From Actinobacteria bacterium UBA2236 (GTDB taxonomy: Bacteria; Actinomycetota; Actinomycetes; Nanopelagicales; Nanopelagicaceae): 11,073 bases of DNA. This document shows, piece after piece, positions 7,474 to 11,073 of the stretch. The notes beneath the pieces are model-generated. The model ran no database searches. It worked only from the letters and a program-made list of their open reading frames with translations, and was not told the DNA's origin. Each line of letters opens with the position of its first letter. The stretch's first letter is position 1. The DNA is taken from contig DDYK01000035.1 in assembly GCA_002347935.1 (NCBI GenBank), positions 1-11,073 of the forward strand. Reading direction: 5' to 3'. Made by a program: the position numbers and the translations under genes.

Positions 7474-7479
7474 AACGCT

Positions 7480-7878
7480 ATGTCCGCAGGTGGAATCGCA
7501 GCATTAATCGCAGCTAGCGCCTTTTTGATTATTGGCGTGGCTATCGCCTATGCCGTTATTCGACTTGGAAGAGCCATCGATGAAGTCGGGGGAGCAGTCC
7601 GAGATATTGCTAAGGAGACCGCGCCGCTACTCAATGAAGTTACTACCACTGTAGAACTTGTTAATGGACCGTTGCAAAGCATAAATAAAGTGACTAAAAC
7701 AATGGAGGATTTCACCTCAAAAGTCTCAGAGAGCGCTTCAGGATTTCTTGATAAGAACCAAATGGCCATGAAAGCTGCAGGGGCTGTGCTGACCGCGGCT
7801 CAACTGCGCAAGAAGAAAAAAGGAAAAAAGAGCAAGAAGGCAAAGAGTAGCAAGTATGTTGACGACGAGGAGTTCTAA
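7480..7878 (+). CDS. DUF948 single-pass membrane protein
   Basis: This is a 132-aa protein of the DUF948 family, typically encoded just upstream of alaS in actinobacteria; its function is unknown. It has one hydrophobic N-terminal segment (about residues 4-27), most likely an uncleaved membrane anchor. A helical stretch with heptad-like spacing (about 28-95) follows, rich in Val, Thr and Glu. Next comes a lysine-rich segment (about 109-125, with KKKKGKKSKKAKS) and an acidic end, YVDDEEF. A basic tail following a single anchor fits a cytoplasmic C-terminus near the membrane or nucleic acid, but that is inference. ATG 7480 lies 28 bases after the aspS stop. The last codons (GAG GAG TTC TAA) form the left arm of the inverted repeat covering the alaS start, and alaS begins only 6 bases after the stop, so translational coupling is likely. 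Confidence 0.85.
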   Translation: MSAGGIAALIAASAFLIIGVAIAYAVIRLGRAIDEVGGAVRDIAKETAPLLNEVTTTVELVNGPLQSINKVTKTMEDFTSKVSESASGFLDKNQMAMKAAGAVLTAAQLRKKKKGKKSKKAKSSKYVDDEEF

Positions 7879-7886
7879 CTCCTCGT
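7865..7886 (+). promoter_or_regulatory. Perfect inverted repeat spanning the alaS Shine-Dalgarno and start codon
   Basis: The arms ACGAGGAGTT (7865-7874) and AACTCCTCGT (7877-7886) are perfectly complementary around a CT spacer. As RNA this gives about a 9-bp stem with a 4-base loop. The left arm contains the Shine-Dalgarno GAGGAG (7867-7872). The right arm contains the first two bases of the alaS GTG start (7885-7887). The upstream stop TAA (7876-7878) sits at the loop. Folding would hide the alaS initiation site until a ribosome finishing the DUF948 gene melts it. It is not a terminator: no T-run follows. As DNA it could also be a protein-binding palindrome. Confidence 0.7.
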
Positions 7887-10560
7887 GAATTCAGCGGAAA
7901 TTCGTTCTCGCTGGCTAAAATTCTTTGAGTCAGCAAATAGCCAAGGTATTAGACATACGGTTGTTCCTTCTGCATCTTTGATTGCAGATGATCCCAATCT
8001 GCTTTTAGTAAATGCTGGAATGGTTCCTTTTAAGCCTTACTTTCTGGGCGAGATAACTCCGGCATATAAAAGGGCAACGTCGGTGCAAAAATGCGTAAGA
8101 ACTCTAGATATTGAAGAGGTTGGAAAAACAACGAGACATGCATCGTTTTTTCAAATGTGCGGCAATTTCTCATTTGGTGACTATTTCAAAGAGGGAGCGA
8201 TAACTCTTGCATGGGAGCTTTTAACCAAACCAATTAGTGATGGTGGCTATGGCTTTGCAGAAGAAAAGTTATGGGTAACGGTCTATTTAGATGATGATGA
8301 AGCAGCAGATATCTGGCATAAGAAAATTGGAATTCCAAAAGAGCGCATCCAGAGACGAGGAATGGCAGATAACTTCTGGTCGATGGGCGTGCCTGGTCCT
8401 TGTGGGCCATGCTCTGAAATCTACTTTGATCGAGGCCCGGCCTATGGCAAAGAGGGTGGCCCAATTGCTGATGAAGATCGATATCTTGAGATCTGGAATC
8501 TGGTTTTTATGCAGAATATAAGAGGCGAAGGCGGCGGAAAAGATGGTTTTCCCATTCTCGGTGAACTCCCCGCCAAAAATATCGATACCGGTTTAGGCCT
8601 TGAACGCACTGCTGCACTATTGCAGGGAGTTGAGAATATATATGAGATTGATACCACCCAGCATATTCTTAATCGAGCTAGCGATTTAAGTGGAGTTCGA
8701 TATGGCAAAGCAACATCAAGTGACATTTCACTTCGAGTGATTGCAGATCATGCTAGAACGTCAACGTTGTTGATTGGTGATGGAGTTACTCCTGGAAATG
8801 AAGGTCGCGGGTATGTTCTAAGAAGGATGATGCGCCGCACAACTAGGAATATGAAGCTGCTAGGTGCTCAAGATCGCAACATGAATGAACTTATCAAAGC
8901 CTCAATCGAAGCAATGGGCGCACAATACCCAGAGTTACAAAGCGATAGTGGTCGCATTTTGAAAGTGGCGGAAGCTGAAGAAGAGAGCTTTTTACAAACT
9001 TTAAAGAGTGGAACGACGATCTTTGATCAGAGAAGTGCTGCCTTGAAGAAAAGTGGCACAAAAGTTCTCTCAGGGGATGATGTTTTCCAACTCCATGACA
9101 CTTATGGATTTCCCTTTGACTTAACCCTTGAGATGGCAAATGAAGAGGGCTTAAGTATTGATGCCGATGGTTTTACTCGATTGATGAAGCAACAACGCGA
9201 GAGAGCAAAAGCTGATGCCAAATCAAAGAAGAGTGGGCATACTGACCTTAGTGAGTATCGAAAGCTAGCCGAGAGCGCTGGGAAGCTAGAGTTTGTTGGC
9301 TATGAGAGCCAAGAGAGTGAATCAAAGATTCTTGGCTTTCTTATCGATGGCGCAGGAGTTAAGTCGGTCTCAGCTGGCGATGAAGTAGAGATTTTGCTTG
9401 ACAGAACCCCGTTCTATGCAGAAGGTGGCGGACAATTAGCAGACTCTGGAGAGATAATAACAAGTGACGGATCTGTTATTGAAGTGGAAGATGTTCAAGC
9501 ACCGCTTCCAGGAATATCTATTCATCGAGGTCGAGTCCGCTCCGGTCAGTTGACACTAGGGGAGTCTGTTCTTGCAAAAATTGATAGTGAGCGACGCAAA
9601 GCTATTTCACGGGCTCACACCGCAACTCATATGGTCCACAAAGCATTTAGAGAAATTCTTGGAGAGACCGCTACTCAAGCGGGGTCTGAAAATGCTCCTG
9701 GTCGTTTTCGCTTTGATTTTCCATCTAGCGGAGCAGTGTCAGAGGGAATTCTTAATGATGTGGAAGCACGAGTTAACTCCCTATTGCTAGAGAATTTATT
9801 GGTAAGTGCTGAGGAGATGTCTCAAGCAGAGGCGAAGAAGATCGGGGCGATGGCCCTCTTTGGCGAAAAATATGGTGAACGAGTTCGAGTTATAAGCGTT
9901 GGTGATTGGGCTAAGGAGCTTTGCGGCGGAACACATGTTTCTAGAAGTGGGGAACTTGGGATAGTAAAACTCCTCGGAGAATCTTCAATTGGGGCAGGTG
10001 TTAGACGTGTAGAGGCGTTAGTCGGGGCAGACGCCTATTCCTTCTTAAGCCGAGAGCACATTTTGATTAATTCGCTTCTTGAGATCATCAAAGGAACCCG
10101 CGCTGAAGAGCTGCCAGAGAGAATTAACGCGCTTGTGCTTCGCTTGAAAGAGGCTGAGAAAGAGATTGGTTCTTTAAGAACTGCGCGAGCTTTAAGTGAT
10201 TCAGCTTCCCTTATCAAAAACGCGGAAGATATCGGTTCGTTTAAATTCATATCCGCAGATATGGGTAAAGGTTTCTCAGGCGAAGACTTGAGAACTGTTG
10301 CGTTGGATTTGCGGAATCGTCTCAAAGGCGCGGTTGTTGCTCTACTCAGTAGCGGAGAGGAAAAAGTGACTTTAGTAGTTGCAGTTGATGAAAGTGCTCG
10401 CAGCGCAGGTGTTAAAGCTGGGGTTTTGGTAAAAATTGCCTCTGGAATTCTTGGTGGAGGCGGCGGTGGAAAAGATGATTTTGCTCAAGGCGGAGGAAAT
10501 GAATTTGGCAAAATTGAGGAAGCTCTAAAGGCCATCAGGGCCAACCTTATGAGTATCTAG
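7885..10560 (+). CDS. alaS: Alanyl-tRNA synthetase with editing and C-Ala domains
   Basis: AlaRS charges tRNA-Ala, recognising the G3:U70 pair, and hydrolyses Ser- and Gly-tRNA-Ala. The 891-aa product is complete. The class II core holds motif 2 around residues 84-103 (RHASFFQMCGNFSFGDYF) and motif 3 GLGLER at 236-241. The editing domain has the zinc-binding set H578-x3-H582 (HTATH) and C680-x3-H684 (CGGTH). The C-terminal C-Ala/DHHA1 region (about 745-891) ends with the glycine-rich GGGGGGKDDFAQGG segment. GTG 7885 is chosen because the product then begins NSAEIRSRWLKFFES, the usual family N-terminus, with Shine-Dalgarno GAGGAG 12 bases upstream. That spacing is long, but the hairpin or coupled reinitiation can explain it. 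Downstream, ruvX starts 8 bases after the stop. Confidence 0.97.
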   Translation: MNSAEIRSRWLKFFESANSQGIRHTVVPSASLIADDPNLLLVNAGMVPFKPYFLGEITPAYKRATSVQKCVRTLDIEEVGKTTRHASFFQMCGNFSFGDYFKEGAITLAWELLTKPISDGGYGFAEEKLWVTVYLDDDEAADIWHKKIGIPKERIQRRGMADNFWSMGVPGPCGPCSEIYFDRGPAYGKEGGPIADEDRYLEIWNLVFMQNIRGEGGGKDGFPILGELPAKNIDTGLGLERTAALLQGVENIYEIDTTQHILNRASDLSGVRYGKATSSDISLRVIADHARTSTLLIGDGVTPGNEGRGYVLRRMMRRTTRNMKLLGAQDRNMNELIKASIEAMGAQYPELQSDSGRILKVAEAEEESFLQTLKSGTTIFDQRSAALKKSGTKVLSGDDVFQLHDTYGFPFDLTLEMANEEGLSIDADGFTRLMKQQRERAKADAKSKKSGHTDLSEYRKLAESAGKLEFVGYESQESESKILGFLIDGAGVKSVSAGDEVEILLDRTPFYAEGGGQLADSGEIITSDGSVIEVEDVQAPLPGISIHRGRVRSGQLTLGESVLAKIDSERRKAISRAHTATHMVHKAFREILGETATQAGSENAPGRFRFDFPSSGAVSEGILNDVEARVNSLLLENLLVSAEEMSQAEAKKIGAMALFGEKYGERVRVISVGDWAKELCGGTHVSRSGELGIVKLLGESSIGAGVRRVEALVGADAYSFLSREHILINSLLEIIKGTRAEELPERINALVLRLKEAEKEIGSLRTARALSDSASLIKNAEDIGSFKFISADMGKGFSGEDLRTVALDLRNRLKGAVVALLSSGEEKVTLVVAVDESARSAGVKAGVLVKIASGILGGGGGGKDDFAQGGGNEFGKIEEALKAIRANLMSI

Positions 10561-10568
10561 CGATTGTA

Positions 10569-11021
10569 ATGATTCAAGGTGCAAGAGTTGCCATAGATTA
10601 CGGTGATAAGAGAATTGGAATCGCAAAGTCTGATAACTCTGGCTTAATTGCTTCTCCAGTAATGACTCTTGTGAATAGTGGATCAACTGAGAACATCTTT
10701 AGCGCTATTAAAGATCTGGTTGAGGAAGGCAATGTGACCCTTATCTATATTGGCCTACCCCTTCATCTATCTGGCAGAGAGAGCGAGTCCAGTGATAAGG
10801 CGAGAAGATTTGCGACCTTGCTGAGACAACACCTACCGCAAAGTGTTCAAGTAAGGCTATTAGATGAGCGCTTAACCACAACATCTGCTCTTGGAGAGTT
10901 AAAGAGCGCAGGGCTGAAAAGTAATAGGGAGAATATTGATCAATTAGCGGCTGTTAAGATCCTTGAATTTGCTCTTGAAGTGGAGCGCTTAAGCGGGGAA
11001 GTGGCTGGCCATGCGATTTAA
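10569..11021 (+). CDS. ruvX: RuvX/YqgF family nuclease (pre-16S rRNA processing, putative Holliday junction resolvase)
   Basis: This is a 150-aa RNase H-fold nuclease of the YqgF family, implicated in maturing the 16S rRNA 5' end and historically annotated as a Holliday junction resolvase. The expected motifs are present: AIDYGDKRIGIAKSD with catalytic Asp10, IGLPLHLSGRES for strand 4, LDERLTT at 98-104 with Glu100, and IDQLAAVKIL with Asp124. The length is normal, with a slightly extended C-terminal tail after about residue 137. ATG 10569 lies 8 bases after the alaS stop and has no clear Shine-Dalgarno sequence, so it probably depends on translation from alaS. The alaS-ruvX-mltG order is standard in actinobacteria. 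The end of the gene overlaps the next reading frame by 11 bases. Confidence 0.93.
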   Translation: MIQGARVAIDYGDKRIGIAKSDNSGLIASPVMTLVNSGSTENIFSAIKDLVEEGNVTLIYIGLPLHLSGRESESSDKARRFATLLRQHLPQSVQVRLLDERLTTTSALGELKSAGLKSNRENIDQLAAVKILEFALEVERLSGEVAGHAI

Positions 11022-11073
11022 TGGGAGATCTTTAACGCTTTCACTTGAGAAAAGCCCGATCCTTCGTTTAGTG
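11011..11073 (+). CDS. 5' end of the next gene, probably mltG (endolytic murein transglycosylase)
   Basis: An ATG at 11011 opens a frame that continues to the window end, giving 21 residues that begin MRFNGRSLTLSLEKSPILRL. It overlaps the ruvX stop (11019-11021) by 11 bases, and a purine-rich stretch GGGGAAG (10995-11001) lies 9 bases upstream. In actinobacteria the gene after alaS-ruvX is almost always mltG, whose product has a short basic cytoplasmic N-terminus and then one membrane helix; the visible residues would fit that leader. Too little is present to prove the family. The alternative ATG at 11021 stops after four codons (TAA at 11033-11035), so 11011 is the better start. Confidence 0.5.
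   Translation, partial: MRFNGRSLTLSLEKSPILRLV

Noticed and set aside
7865..7886. The inverted repeat as a transcription terminator between DUF948 and alaS
   Set aside because: No T-run follows the right arm, and the gene downstream starts within it. A translational role fits better.
1..11073. Mobile elements, CRISPR arrays, phage genes, tRNA or rRNA genes, defence systems
   Set aside because: All but about 260 bases is accounted for by conserved housekeeping genes. No transposase, direct-repeat array, cloverleaf sequence or unusual composition was seen.

Overview
The window is a compact, conserved chromosomal segment, most likely from a low-GC actinobacterium. Three 60-base lines counted by hand gave about 40-50% GC. 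The gene set and order match the actinobacterial neighbourhood: Rel, a DUF349 protein on the opposite strand, a metallo-beta-lactamase-fold hydrolase, hisS, aspS, a DUF948 membrane protein, alaS, ruvX and probably mltG. Low GC, very tight packing and apparently missing neighbours fit a streamlined freshwater lineage such as the Nanopelagicales (acI). That lineage call is an inference, not something the sequence proves.

Layout. Positions 2-40 hold the end of an upstream gene with a lysine-rich tail, possibly secF. A full-length bifunctional (p)ppGpp synthetase/hydrolase follows (61-2232, +). It converges on a DUF349 protein (2229-3533, -), and the two stop codons overlap. A 173-bp divergent intergenic region (3534-3706) separates DUF349 from the plus-strand block. 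That block is the MBL hydrolase (3707-4414), hisS (4411-5691, ATGA overlap), aspS (5718-7451, TTG start), DUF948 (7480-7878), alaS (7885-10560), ruvX (10569-11021) and the first 21 codons of a gene at the position of mltG (11011-11073, cut by the window end).

How the genes fit together. Three complete class II aminoacyl-tRNA synthetases (His, Asp, Ala) supply charged tRNA, while Rel senses uncharged tRNA on ribosomes and adjusts (p)ppGpp. RuvX (YqgF) acts in pre-16S rRNA maturation or DNA junction processing. MltG would terminate peptidoglycan glycan strands. The AspRS carries His31, associated with non-discriminating enzymes, which suggests that Asn-tRNA is made through GatCAB.

No mobile element, CRISPR array, tRNA, rRNA or plainly new gene system is visible. 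The points most worth a second look are regulatory. One is a perfect inverted repeat with 10-base arms that includes both the Shine-Dalgarno sequence and the first two bases of the alaS start codon. The other is a shared AGTAGSYT box ending exactly 7 bases before the start codons of relA, aspS and the DUF948 gene, which suggests leaderless transcription.
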